From assembly GCF_002899675.1 (NCBI RefSeq), contig NZ_PKUU01000003.1, positions 62,001-126,000 on the forward strand: DNA of 64,000 nucleotides. The letters run 5' to 3'. This DNA comes from Clostridium sp. chh4-2 (GTDB taxonomy: Bacteria; Bacillota; Clostridia; Lachnospirales; Lachnospiraceae). The stretch's first letter is position 1; each line of letters opens with the position of its first letter. The position numbers and the translations under genes are program-made. This document shows, piece by piece, positions 35,404 through 43,746 of the stretch. The notes beneath the pieces were generated by a model. It had not been told where the DNA came from. It searched no databases and worked only from the letters and a program-made list of their open reading frames with translations.

Positions 35404-35461
35404 ATGGCTAATGAGAACAGATGATTCGAAATGCTGTGTCAAAGTGAGGAGAAGGTGGCGA

Positions 35462-35932
35462 ATGCAGATTTCAAGTAGATTTACCATTGCGGTGCATATA
35501 TTTGCGTGTATAGATACATTTGGTGAAGAGATGAAGGTAACAAGCGAGTTCCTGGCATCCAGCATCAATGTGAATCCTGTTATAATCCGAAATATATTAG
35601 GACAGTTGAAAAAATATGGCCTGGTTGAAGTGGCAAGGGGCAGCGGCGGCGCAAAAGCCGCCAGGCCTTTGGATGAGATCACATTTCTGGATATTTACCG
35701 CGCCGTGGAGAGTGTGGAAAATGGAGAACTGTTTCATTTTCACGATAACCCCAACTCTAAATGTCCGGTGGGGAGAACTATTCACAAAGTGCTCGATCCG
35801 AAGCTGCAGCGGGTACAGGAGGCAATGGAAAATGAATTGAAATCGATTACATTGGCAGATATCAAAGAGGAAATGAGCGGGTATCTGTGTGATGTGGATA
35901 AAGAAGCCGTTAAAGTTAAGGAATCCCGCTAA
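35462..35932 (+). CDS. Rrf2 family transcriptional regulator (YwnA-like)
   Basis: A 156-residue winged-helix regulator. MQISSRFTIAVHIFACID, TSEFLASSINVNPVIIRNIL (recognition region) and GLVEVARGSGGAKAARP are the Rrf2 hallmarks. It lacks the three-Cys Fe-S cluster motif of IscR/NsrR; only single cysteines, such as SKCPVG, are present, as in thiol-sensing YwnA/CymR-like members. AAGGTGG precedes the ATG at 35462. It probably represses the PPOx gene upstream through the twin operators. Its terminator hairpin encloses its own stop codon. Confidence 0.88.
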   Translation: MQISSRFTIAVHIFACIDTFGEEMKVTSEFLASSINVNPVIIRNILGQLKKYGLVEVARGSGGAKAARPLDEITFLDIYRAVESVENGELFHFHDNPNSKCPVGRTIHKVLDPKLQRVQEAMENELKSITLADIKEEMSGYLCDVDKEAVKVKESR

Positions 35933-35947
35933 TGGGATTCCTTTTTT
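35918..35947 (+). terminator. Terminator overlapping the rrf2 stop codon
   Basis: AAGGAATCCC (35918-35927) pairs with GGGATTCCTT (35934-35943), then TTTT. The stop codon TAA (35930-35932) lies in the loop. It separates rrf2 from the sirtuin gene 16 bp further on. Confidence 0.85.
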
Positions 35948-35962
35948 AGAAAGAGGAAAGCG

Positions 35963-36877
35963 ATGGATTGGACAAAATTTTTATGCAGTATGCCGGCGGA
36001 TGATTATATCATTCAGAAAAATTCCTATGAGGAACAGATAAAAAAAGCTGTCCGCTTTATCAGGGAGGCCGATACGGTTTTAATAGGCGCCGGTTCCGGC
36101 CTTTCATCTGCCGCCGGTCTTACCTACAGCGGCGCCCGGTTTACGGATAATTTTGGAGAATTTATTGAAAAATACGGAATGACGGATATGTACTCCGCCG
36201 GATTTTATCCATTTCCTTCCGAGGAGGAGCGGTGGGGGTATTGGTCGAAGCATGCGTATATGAACAGGATTGCTCCTCCGGCACTTCCATTGTACCAAAC
36301 GCTGTTTGATCTGGTGAAGCATAAGGAGTATTTTGTGCTGACAACTAATGTGGACCACCAGTTCCGGAAAGCCGGTTTTTGGGAAAAGCGCATTTTCCCA
36401 ACCCAGGGGGATTACGGTTTGATCCAATGTGCAAAGGGATGCCACCAAAAGACATATGATGCGGGTACTCTGTTTACGGAGATGAATCAGGTCAGAAGTG
36501 ACTGTAAAATTCCTTCCGGCATGGTTCCTAAGTGTCCGGTGTGTAACGGGCCGATGGCTATGAACCTCCGCTGCGACCAGTATTTTGTGGAGGATGAACA
36601 ATGGCAGGAGAGGGCAAAGGCTTATGGCAGATATCTGGAAGGCTGTATAAAACAAAAAACGCTGCTTTTAGAGCTGGGCGTTGGTTTTAACACGCCGGTC
36701 ATCATCCGCTTTCCATTTGAAAAAATGATGAGAGAAAATAAGTCATTCCGGTTAATCCGTCTGAACATGGGAGAAGCGTTTGTTCCGGAAAGTTTTGGAG
36801 AACGGGCGGTTGGAATCGACGAGGATCTGCAGAAATCTGTGACGGATATGGAAAACTTGTATGGGCAGGAGGTGTAA
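35963..36877 (+). CDS. Class M sirtuin (SirTM-like protein ADP-ribosyltransferase)
   Basis: A 304-residue Sir2-fold protein. GAGSGLSSAAGLTYSG (about 42-57) binds NAD and TTNVDHQF holds the invariant Asn129. The catalytic His of deacetylating sirtuins is replaced by Gln148 in FPTQGDYG. The Asn-to-Gln distance (19 residues) equals that reported for streptococcal SirTM (N118/Q137). A zinc ribbon follows (CAKGCH and CPVCNG). SirTM enzymes mono-ADP-ribosylate a lipoylated GcvH-like carrier; no such carrier gene is visible here. The macrodomain gene starts 2 bp downstream. GAGGAAAGCG precedes the ATG. Activity as ADP-ribosyltransferase is inferred from the His-to-Gln change. Confidence 0.88.
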   Translation: MDWTKFLCSMPADDYIIQKNSYEEQIKKAVRFIREADTVLIGAGSGLSSAAGLTYSGARFTDNFGEFIEKYGMTDMYSAGFYPFPSEEERWGYWSKHAYMNRIAPPALPLYQTLFDLVKHKEYFVLTTNVDHQFRKAGFWEKRIFPTQGDYGLIQCAKGCHQKTYDAGTLFTEMNQVRSDCKIPSGMVPKCPVCNGPMAMNLRCDQYFVEDEQWQERAKAYGRYLEGCIKQKTLLLELGVGFNTPVIIRFPFEKMMRENKSFRLIRLNMGEAFVPESFGERAVGIDEDLQKSVTDMENLYGQEV

Positions 36878-36879
36878 TT

Positions 36880-37698
36880 ATGACGCAGGATGACAGACTG
36901 GACTATCTGGTGGAGGCATTTAAAAATGATTCGGTCCGGTACAAAGATTTACGGGTGGAAAAGGAAGAGCGCCGAATGGTTTTGCGGTCCCTCATGAACA
37001 TCAGAATGCCCCGCAGGATGAATCCGGATGTTATAAGAGTACAGGATGCATTTTTACAGCAGGAAGCGAGAGAAAAAGGGATCGTCAGGCTGGAGGATAT
37101 TGCGACAATAAAAGAAGAGTATGGAAGCAGCAGTGATTTTGCGGATAAAATCAGCATCTGGCAGGGGGATATCACCAGACTGGCGGCGGACGCCATCGTA
37201 AACGCTGCGAATTCGCAGATGCTGGGCTGTTTTATACCTTGTCATAAATGCATTGATAATGCGATTCATTCGGCCGCCGGAATTGAACTGAGGGAAGAAT
37301 GCAGCCGCATTATGGAGACCGAACGTCAAAAATACGGAGCCGGATATGAAGAGCCCACAGGAAGCGCCAGAATAACAAATGCATACAATCTTCCGTGTAA
37401 GGCTGTTATCCATACGGTTGGGCCGGTTGTGGGATATGGGCTGACAGATCAGCTGAGAGCGGATTTGGAAAGCTGTTACCGGTCATGTCTGGAGTGTCTT
37501 GTGGAAAATGGATACAGAAGCATTGCATTTTGCTGTATTTCTACCGGAGAGTTTCATTTTCCAAACGGCGAAGCTGCCCGGATTGCGGTAAATACGGTGA
37601 TTGATTATCTGAAAAGCTATGCGGAAAGCATCGACCGGGTTATATTTAATGTATTTAAGGATGATGATCTGAATATTTACAGAGGGATCTTATCCTAA
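36880..37698 (+). CDS. Macrodomain protein, Zn-macro type (ADP-ribosyl hydrolase candidate)
   Basis: A 272-residue protein with a helical N-terminal extension (1-85) and a macrodomain (about 90-270). ADP-ribose-binding motifs are DAIVNAANSQMLGC and the late STGEFHFPNGEAARIAV. A CHKC segment (GCFIPCHKCIDNAIH) fits the zinc site of the macrodomains partnered with SirTM. These hydrolases remove the ADP-ribose that SirTM attaches, so the pair would form a reversible switch. The AGGAGG site lies inside the end of the sirtuin gene, showing tight coupling. Confidence 0.88.
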   Translation: MTQDDRLDYLVEAFKNDSVRYKDLRVEKEERRMVLRSLMNIRMPRRMNPDVIRVQDAFLQQEAREKGIVRLEDIATIKEEYGSSSDFADKISIWQGDITRLAADAIVNAANSQMLGCFIPCHKCIDNAIHSAAGIELREECSRIMETERQKYGAGYEEPTGSARITNAYNLPCKAVIHTVGPVVGYGLTDQLRADLESCYRSCLECLVENGYRSIAFCCISTGEFHFPNGEAARIAVNTVIDYLKSYAESIDRVIFNVFKDDDLNIYRGILS

Positions 37699-37764
37699 AA
37701 ATTATGTGGTAATATTCCTATCGGTATGCTATGATATTATGAAATGCAGAAGAGGAGGATAAAT

Positions 37765-38187
37765 ATGGAATATAAGAAGTTTGGCAATACATTTGGAGTG
37801 CGCCTTGATCCGGGCGAAGAGGTGATGAGTTCTTTGGAAAGCCTTGCCAGGAAGGAAAATATCCGCCTCGCTATCGTAAACGGAATTGGTGCGACGAATG
37901 AGGTGGTTCTCGGAGTTTTCGATGCAGACGAAAAAAAGTATCACAGCACAATGCTGGACGGGAATTTTGAGATTACGGGATTAGGCGGCAATATTAACCG
38001 TATGAACGGAGAAATCTATATACATTTACATATGTCCATCGGAAATCCGGAAGAGAAAAAATGTTACAGCGGCCATATGAACCGGTGTGTGATCAGCGCC
38101 ACGGCAGAGATCTTTGTTACAGTTTTGGACGGCGATCTAGATCGTGAATTCAGCCAGGAAATCGGATTGAATATATTGAAGTTTTAA
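37765..38187 (+). CDS. PPC/DUF296 domain protein
   Basis: A 140-residue single-domain PPC (plants and prokaryotes conserved, DUF296) protein. It shows FGVRLDPGEEVMSSLESLARKE, AIVNGIGATNEVVLGVFD, LGGNINRMNGEIYIHLHMSI with its histidines, and a C-terminal AEIFVTVLDGDLDREFS. Bacterial members form trimers; their role is not established, though plant AT-hook versions bind DNA. The ATG at 37765 follows GAGGAGG. The -10-like TATGAT region near 37730 may drive it alone. It is 66 bp from the macrodomain gene, so co-transcription is possible but not shown. Confidence 0.85.
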   Translation: MEYKKFGNTFGVRLDPGEEVMSSLESLARKENIRLAIVNGIGATNEVVLGVFDADEKKYHSTMLDGNFEITGLGGNINRMNGEIYIHLHMSIGNPEEKKCYSGHMNRCVISATAEIFVTVLDGDLDREFSQEIGLNILKF

Positions 38188-38249
38188 CCGGATGGATGGC
38201 GGGAAGGATGTGGGAAAGGAGGAACTGGGTTCTTCCTCTCCGGCTCCTT

Positions 38250-38588
38250 CTAGCGTTCCATTAAATATTGGACGTTAAAATTTTTGATTGCAAATTCAAT
38301 TAGTTTCCCTCCAATACCTTCATTTTCAAAAAAATGATCAACATAAAGTTCTTTGATTTCTTTATCTTTCACATGAATGAATCCTTTGACAAATTCATCA
38401 TAATAAACCCAAATTTCATTTAAGACACTTGGATTATCTAAATATTCTTGGGCTACAGACAGCACCTGCATCTCTCCAAACGAATAGTTATCATTTTAAA
38501 AGATAGAACGATAATTCACCCTTTTTGTAAATACTAAAATTTCTGCAATTCTTGAAATATCTTCCAGTTCCGCTTTTCTAATGTTCAT
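38250..38588 (-). pseudogene. GNAT acetyltransferase, broken
   Basis: From an ATG at 38586-38588 the minus strand reads MNIRKAELEDISRIAEILVF, the usual GNAT opening, then reaches TAA at 38496-38498 and continues in frame with NDNYSFGEMQVLS. The GNAT core ELYVDHFFENEGIGGKLIEFA (acetyl-CoA loop degenerate) follows. The stop looks like AAA changed to TAA. The protein also ends early at VQYLMER, where homologues go on for about 50 residues. So there are two lesions: a nonsense codon and a lost C-terminus. Restart at 38471 would give a 73-residue fragment without the first half. Confidence 0.8.
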
Positions 38589-38628
38589 CAATTATATATC
38601 ACCTTCAAATCTTTATTTATCAGGTATC

Positions 38629-38655
38629 GATTATTCTTCTAAGACCAGAATAATC
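38629..38655. promoter_or_regulatory. Inverted repeat upstream of effector cassette
   Basis: GATTATTCT and AGAATAATC are perfect 9-bp arms around 9 bp. It lies between the GNAT pseudogene and the effector-like gene. It could be an operator or a hairpin. No promoter is clear nearby. Confidence 0.4.
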
Positions 38656-38836
38656 TGCTTGTTACAATTCTATTAGTTTATCATATATCTGTCAAACAGA
38701 ACATTTCAAAAAAGCAAGCAGCCATTCGTCATGATTAAGTTACCATTTATCAGATTTGTGAAATGAGTAGGGGGTGATGTGATATGATACCCGTAAAGAA
38801 ACAGTGTATAACAAGGAGACAAAAGGAGACGGGGAT

Positions 38837-40018
38837 ATGAGCAACGGCAGCTTCAGCATAAAGGTATCCGCTTGCGGCAACGTGATAAGTGATTTTAGAA
38901 AAACCGCGGACGAAGTGGAGCGCATAAAGGAGATTATATTAAATGCATCCGGGAGCTTGGAAGATACAAGATCCTATGACAGGGTTAAAATGAAGCTGAA
39001 ACGTCTGGCTACAGAGGCGGAGAACCAGAAAAACAACAGTTTAAGCATGGGCAAGGCGTTGGAGCAGATTACAAACCTTTACCAAAAGACAGAAGACGGG
39101 ATTACAGGCCATGCATCTGCCGCGGAGAATGCGGATTCCGGGGACGGCGAGACCGGAAAGTATGTTAAGGATTCATCCTGGTGGGCCAAGGTTCAGGCGT
39201 TCTTCGGTTGGGGAACCCAGGTGGAAGAAAATGAGATCGACTCCATCGTTTTCGATGACGAGGGTGCCTACGGAGGAGATCAGGGAGGGCCGAAAAGCGA
39301 GTGGGGATTTTGGTCGGAGAAAAAGGAGCTGTACAGCATTGTGAGGGAATATTATCCTGACATGACGGATAAACAGATTGAGACATTCCTCAAAAAGCTG
39401 AACAGTGAAGGCTGCGGATATGTGGCAGTTATGAACACGATATTTGCGGCTTATGAGGGACGAGAGGCCGAATTTGAAGAAACATTCGGTTTCCCGATGT
39501 ATTATAAGGGAGACTTGAATTATAATAAAATGCTGGTTGATCTGTATTCTGCAACCGATAACCACGTTTCTTCCGGCGGCTCGGACGCCATCAATTTTTA
39601 TGAGGATTATAATTCCAAAAAGGACGGAAAATTGGAGAATTACAACTACCTGAAGGATAAAACAGGGCGTGGTAGCAGCACCTTGGACCGCGAATACAGA
39701 ACCCAGCTGTATCTGAAAGAAAAAGGCGTGGATGTGAAAATTACAACCTTTATGGACGTTGACCTGAATAATATCAATGATCTGTGTAAAGACGGGTATG
39801 TGGTAATATCTTATCACTATGGCAATATTCAGGATATCAATGGGAATACGGTTCAGTACATAGACGGCGGCCATGCCATGACGATCACCGGAAGCACGTC
39901 AGACGGAAGATATATCGTGTCATCCTGGGGGGAAAAGTATTATATTGATCCCAAGAAAATTGTAGAAAAAGACGGTAATACAACTCACATGCACTATGAA
40001 TATTATCAATATAATTAA
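38837..40018 (+). CDS. Candidate secreted effector with papain-like cysteine-protease domain
   Basis: A 393-residue protein with no signal peptide. Residues 1-100 form two long helices (FRKTADEVERIKEIILNASG and VKMKLKRLATEAENQKNNS), the layout of WXG100/LXG-type type VII secretion substrates, though no W-x-G is seen. A Gly/Ser/acidic linker follows. The C-terminal part (about 165-393) resembles a C1/C39 papain-like fold: Cys193 in SEGCGYVAVMN, His346 in GGHAMTITG, and SSWGEKYYI where papain has NSWG, so the usual Asn is Ser. AAGGAGACGGGGAT precedes the ATG at 38837. Three small genes follow closely and may be accessory and immunity proteins. The toxin role is inferred. Confidence 0.65.
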   Translation: MSNGSFSIKVSACGNVISDFRKTADEVERIKEIILNASGSLEDTRSYDRVKMKLKRLATEAENQKNNSLSMGKALEQITNLYQKTEDGITGHASAAENADSGDGETGKYVKDSSWWAKVQAFFGWGTQVEENEIDSIVFDDEGAYGGDQGGPKSEWGFWSEKKELYSIVREYYPDMTDKQIETFLKKLNSEGCGYVAVMNTIFAAYEGREAEFEETFGFPMYYKGDLNYNKMLVDLYSATDNHVSSGGSDAINFYEDYNSKKDGKLENYNYLKDKTGRGSSTLDREYRTQLYLKEKGVDVKITTFMDVDLNNINDLCKDGYVVISYHYGNIQDINGNTVQYIDGGHAMTITGSTSDGRYIVSSWGEKYYIDPKKIVEKDGNTTHMHYEYYQYN

Positions 40019-40028
40019 GGAGCAGAAT

Positions 40029-40721
40029 ATGGAATTTTTAGATGAAATGTGGAATGCAGTTAACCGTTTAAGCCTGCCTTCTTTAAAAGAAGCAGAAGCG
40101 GTAAATCAGGTGGAAATAACAGAGAATCCCGCTCTTTTCCAGGCAGGAAGGATCACGGAGCGGTATCTGGAGCTTCAGGCCCTATACAGATATCTGTTCA
40201 GCATGTATCTGACGGCTCAGAGCGGAATGGATCGTTTGGATAACAGACTGAAAGAGCGCGGCTTTTTAAAAGCAGGAGAATCCAACATGGATTTTTACCA
40301 GAAATACGATCTGATGGGACTGGATTATCTCTATCTCAGGAGCTTTGTCCACATCGAACGCCTAACGCCGGAACAGATTGATCTGTTGGAACGCCTGGCC
40401 CGGAAACAGGGCGGAGAACAGACTCTGAAAGATGCGGGACAGATGATGGAACAGACTTACAAACAGGTCTTAGCGGTTAACAGCAAGAATCCGAAACAGC
40501 AGTTTGAGATATTCCCGTCCGTCTATGGAGAGGGGATTGTAAAGGGAGAAGCTATTTTGATCGGATTAAAAAGCATGGCTGATTATGACGGAGACGGGAT
40601 GATAAAGGATGAGGACGAAGACCAGAGAAGAGTCAACACCTTCTATTCCGTATCAAAACAGCTGGAAACAATCTTATCGAGACTACTTAAAACTGAGGTT
40701 GTCGTGATCACGGAAATTTGA
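40029..40721 (+). CDS. Unknown helical protein of effector cassette
   Basis: A 230-residue, mainly alpha-helical, soluble protein I do not recognise. Visible are RITERYLELQALYRYLFSMYL, two Asp/Glu-rich stretches and DYDGDGMIKDEDEDQ (about residue 196), an EF-hand-like acidic loop. It starts 10 bp after the effector gene, with AAGGAGC upstream of the ATG at 40029, and ends 13 bp before the next gene. Position suggests a chaperone, adaptor or immunity partner. Confidence 0.6.
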   Translation: MEFLDEMWNAVNRLSLPSLKEAEAVNQVEITENPALFQAGRITERYLELQALYRYLFSMYLTAQSGMDRLDNRLKERGFLKAGESNMDFYQKYDLMGLDYLYLRSFVHIERLTPEQIDLLERLARKQGGEQTLKDAGQMMEQTYKQVLAVNSKNPKQQFEIFPSVYGEGIVKGEAILIGLKSMADYDGDGMIKDEDEDQRRVNTFYSVSKQLETILSRLLKTEVVVITEI

Positions 40722-40734
40722 GAGGGTGTTTGTA

Positions 40735-41469
40735 ATGAAGAAAAACAGCAGATTTTTTGTGTTGGCAGGTTTATTTATCATCTTATTGGCATCATTTACA
40801 TTGATTGGATTACCGTTTAAAAAAGAAGAAAGCACGGCAGAGGAACAGCCGCCGGCAGATTATGACAAGCTGGCACGGGACTTGGCGGTTGACCGGGAAG
40901 AGGAGTATTATCCTGCTTATGCGGATTACCTTTGTTATTTAAAGGGCAAATATCCGAAACAGGCGGAATTAGTCAGCGTGACAAAGAATCAGTCAGGCTA
41001 TTCCAGCGTCCGGGTATGGCAGGGGGAAGGTTATTCTGTGAAGGCGTTATGGCCCGCCGGTTCCGAAAAAGATGGCCCCGGTTTTGAGTGGTGTTGGGAA
41101 GATAAGGAACTGCAGGACTTGGTGGAGGGGCTGATTGAGTCTGGAAAAGAAGAAAAAAACGGTGCGGCGGATCGGATTGTCAGTGCTAATTTGTACGAGA
41201 TCACGGAAAATGAGTTTCAAATAGGGATCGACTATGATTTAACGGAAGATGAGGTAAGAAAAATATTGGAAATACTGGAAAAAGATGATGTTATAAAAGA
41301 ACAGCCGGATCAAGCGGAGATCAAATTTATAATGAACTTTTATGATGAAGAGGAACGGGAACGGATGAGCTTGGGAATCGGTTCTGATGGGGCGGTTTAT
41401 ACGGAAAATGGAGAAATAATCAGGGATGAAGATCTTCAGAAAATGATCGGCAGAATGATAAAAAAGTAG
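40735..41469 (+). CDS. Membrane-anchored protein of effector cassette
   Basis: A 244-residue protein with one N-terminal membrane helix (residues 5-25, FFVLAGLFIILLASFTLIGL) and an acidic external domain. That domain includes AYADYLCYLKGKYPKQAEL, FEWCWEDKELQDLV and a repeat-like pair ITENEFQIGIDYDLTEDEV and IKFIMNFYDEEERE. The family is unknown. The ATG at 40735 is close behind GAGGGTG. An extracytoplasmic anchor suits an immunity protein or a surface partner of an exported effector; this is inference. Confidence 0.6.
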   Translation: MKKNSRFFVLAGLFIILLASFTLIGLPFKKEESTAEEQPPADYDKLARDLAVDREEEYYPAYADYLCYLKGKYPKQAELVSVTKNQSGYSSVRVWQGEGYSVKALWPAGSEKDGPGFEWCWEDKELQDLVEGLIESGKEEKNGAADRIVSANLYEITENEFQIGIDYDLTEDEVRKILEILEKDDVIKEQPDQAEIKFIMNFYDEEERERMSLGIGSDGAVYTENGEIIRDEDLQKMIGRMIKK

Positions 41470-41505
41470 GGGATACGCAATGCTTTAATGTGGGGGAATA
41501 AAAAT

Positions 41506-42381
41506 ATGAAATTATTTTATAAAAAAATTTTGATTGTATCATTGCTTATGTCTGTTTGCTTATCAGGGTGTAAAAAAGCAGAAAAGAAAGTGGAAGATAA
41601 TAGCAATAGGATTTATTATACGGAAACGGATTTTATTGAAGATGATGGCAGTGCCGAACTTGTAACAGATGTCGATTTATGGAATGATTTTTATAAGAAT
41701 CAAAAAGACAAATATGGTTCACATTTTTCTAAAATTAAAAGCTTGGAGTATATTTTCTATCAATATTCATCTGTTGATAGTGTAAAGTATGTCATAAATT
41801 ATGATTTGAAAAATTATCATATCAGAGAATACGACAGATCTTTGCCCAATTATAGTATTGAAGTTTTAGAGGATTCCGCTTTTGGCTATGCTGAATATTA
41901 TATAATAAAGCCGGGATACTGGATACCGTATGACAGGGTAAATGATAAAACCTATGAAGATGAAATTAGATTCGATAAAACACTTGAAGTTTACGATATT
42001 GCACTAAATGTATATGACATTTTTAAAGCTTCTTTAGGGGAATTTATAAGCGATAGAGGTGAGTATGGCGGAGAACTGTACACTTTAGGCTCTTATTATA
42101 AATATGTCTCCAACAAGCATCCTGGGAAATATGGACCTCGGGATATAGACTATACTTTAACCGCTTATTTTGATGAAAATTATGATATTTTAGTAGCATT
42201 CGTTTCCTTTGCCTGGCAAAAAAATTTAGAAGACAACATAACTACATATGTAATTCAAGATATGACATTTGACCGTATTAAAAATACTGTCACATATAGT
42301 GATGCTGTTACAGAAGAATTAGAACGGATAATAAGATTTCAAAATCATACAGGCGCTATATTAAATCATTATTGGCAGTAA
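41506..42381 (+). CDS. Lipoprotein of effector cassette
   Basis: A 291-residue lipoprotein with lipobox CLSGC (Cys22), then a lysine-rich and beta-rich domain with many aromatic residues (YIFYQYSSVDSVKYVINYDL, YYIIKPGYWIPYD). I do not recognise it. Base composition is much more AT-rich than the flanking genes, which suggests recent acquisition or relaxed selection. The ATG at 41506 lies after GGGGG. As the last gene of the cassette and exposed on the outer face of the membrane, it is the best immunity candidate. No terminator is clear downstream. Confidence 0.65.
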   Translation: MKLFYKKILIVSLLMSVCLSGCKKAEKKVEDNSNRIYYTETDFIEDDGSAELVTDVDLWNDFYKNQKDKYGSHFSKIKSLEYIFYQYSSVDSVKYVINYDLKNYHIREYDRSLPNYSIEVLEDSAFGYAEYYIIKPGYWIPYDRVNDKTYEDEIRFDKTLEVYDIALNVYDIFKASLGEFISDRGEYGGELYTLGSYYKYVSNKHPGKYGPRDIDYTLTAYFDENYDILVAFVSFAWQKNLEDNITTYVIQDMTFDRIKNTVTYSDAVTEELERIIRFQNHTGAILNHYWQ

Positions 42382-42547
42382 CGTTGAGGAATTATAACCG
42401 ACTGTATTGAATTATCTTTATAAACGAGGGAAATATGGTAATATAAACCAAAGAAATTGAAATATTGACTGACCGGGGTAAGACGTTAGAAATGACAGCT
42501 CTTAAATGGAAAGCCATTGTCTGACTCCCCTTATGGTAAAAAAAGAA

Positions 42548-42619
42548 TGCGTCTGAGAGGAATCGAACCTCCGCATGCGGCTCCGGAGGCCACTGCTCTA
42601 TCCACTGAGCTACAGACGC
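42548..42619 (-). tRNA. tRNA-Arg (anticodon CCG)
   Basis: The minus strand folds as a cloverleaf: acceptor GCGTCTG/CAGACGC, D arm GCTCAGTGGATAGAGC, anticodon loop CTCCGGA with anticodon CCG (reads CGG, Arg), T loop TTCGATT. The discriminator is A and CCA is not encoded. A T run follows on the minus strand (42541-42547 and beyond), acting as terminator. Confidence 0.92.
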
Positions 42620-42628
42620 ATCTCCTAT

Positions 42629-42657
42629 ATCTTACTATATTTTTCCGAAAACTGCAA
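42629..42657 (-). promoter_or_regulatory. Promoter of tRNA-Arg
   Basis: On the minus strand TTGCAG (42652-42657), 17 bp, TAAGAT (42629-42634), placed 10 bp before the tRNA 5' end. Confidence 0.75.
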
Positions 42658-42670
42658 GTGGTTATTTTTG

Positions 42671-42699
42671 TTGCTTTTTGCTTGTGTTTTTGTTAGAAT
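42671..42699 (+). promoter_or_regulatory. Promoter of membrane protein gene
   Basis: TTGCTT (42671-42676), 17 bp, TAGAAT (42694-42699). It is back to back with the tRNA promoter and 33 bp before the gene at 42732. Confidence 0.65.
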
Positions 42700-42731
42700 A
42701 TAGCAAGACTAATCTTGCAGGAGGACATGCC

Positions 42732-43628
42732 ATGGGAAGGTCAAGAAACAGAAAGAATAACGGTCTGTCGGATGACGAGGTGCGCAAGTATCTCAAATTC
42801 ATGATAATCCCGTTTATCGTTATATTATTGATCATTGTCATCTTACTGACAGACAAATCGCCAAAGAGCGATAACGAGACAACTACAGAGGCGGTTACTA
42901 CGTCATCCGCGGCTGTGACGGATGAAACATCACAGACCGTAGAGCCGGATACAAAAGAATATGTTCAGAACTTTGAGGAATACGAGCTGAAAAAGGATGA
43001 GGTTCCGGAGATCAAGGCGCTGATCGAGGCATACTGCGAGGCAAAGACGGACTGCGATCCGGAAGCGCTGGCGAAAGTATTTGGCCAGACCCTGACACCG
43101 GAGGAGTTAGAGGAAGAACGGGTAAAACTGGAAAAGACCGCTCAGGTGGTGGAAGGATATGAAAATATTATCGCCTATACAAAGGACGGTCTGACGGAAG
43201 GTTCCTATGTGGTCTATCCTTATTATGAGATAAAATTCAAGGATGCGCCTACTCCGCTTCCTGTTTTAACCATGTGTTATGTGCAGAAGAATGCAGAAGG
43301 ACAGTATGTGATGACCCTGGATTTTGACGATACAGTTGCCGATTACATAGCTAAGGTGAACGTATCCGAGGATGTTAAGCTGCTTTCTTCCCAGGTGGAT
43401 GCCCAGGTACAGGAAGCCATTTCCAATGATTCCACGCTGAACAGCATCTATACCGGAATTGAATCCGGTTCCCCGGCAGAGGATGGAGATCAGGCCGGAG
43501 ACGCAGGTGAGACTTCGGCGGCAGAAGGCCAGCCGGAAGACGGACAGGGAAGCGATGGAGAAACAGAGTCCCAGTCGGAACCGGTGACGGAGATGGATAT
43601 ACAAATCGAAACTACAGCAGCGCAGTAG
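42732..43628 (+). CDS. Single-pass membrane protein of unknown function
   Basis: A 298-residue protein. A basic, cytoplasmic N-terminus (GRSRNRKNN) leads into one membrane helix (about 24-42, FMIIPFIVILLIIVILL). A Thr/Ser/Glu-rich linker follows, then a folded external domain (about 80-230, EVPEIKALIEAYCEAKTDCDPEALAKVFG...) and a long acidic low-complexity tail (GDQAGDAGETSAAEGQPED). The domain resembles NTF2-like or DUF5105-type extracytoplasmic domains, but I am not sure. GGAGGACATGCC precedes the ATG at 42732. A terminator follows, so it is monocistronic. Confidence 0.7.
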   Translation: MGRSRNRKNNGLSDDEVRKYLKFMIIPFIVILLIIVILLTDKSPKSDNETTTEAVTTSSAAVTDETSQTVEPDTKEYVQNFEEYELKKDEVPEIKALIEAYCEAKTDCDPEALAKVFGQTLTPEELEEERVKLEKTAQVVEGYENIIAYTKDGLTEGSYVVYPYYEIKFKDAPTPLPVLTMCYVQKNAEGQYVMTLDFDDTVADYIAKVNVSEDVKLLSSQVDAQVQEAISNDSTLNSIYTGIESGSPAEDGDQAGDAGETSAAEGQPEDGQGSDGETESQSEPVTEMDIQIETTAAQ

Positions 43629-43640
43629 CTGCATGCAGAT

Positions 43641-43685
43641 GCTTTTCTGCCCATAAAACAGGTTTATGGGCGGAAAAGCTTTTTG
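43641..43685 (+). terminator. Rho-independent terminator
   Basis: GCTTTTCTGCCCATAAA pairs with TTTATGGGCGGAAAAGC, followed by TTTTT. It separates the membrane protein gene from queA. Confidence 0.9.
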
Positions 43686-43746
43686 TACTTTACATACAAA
43701 TGTTTTTCAGAGTAAAACCGCTGACAGCGGAGGAATGGAGATAGGT

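Noticed and set aside
39173..39874. A 233-codon minus-strand frame opposite the effector-like gene
   Set aside because: Antisense to a well-supported gene, with no ribosome binding site and Ile/Phe-rich shadow composition.
40735..42381. Membrane and lipoprotein genes as parts of a sugar ABC importer
   Set aside because: They lack substrate-binding protein or permease features; only membrane anchoring is visible.
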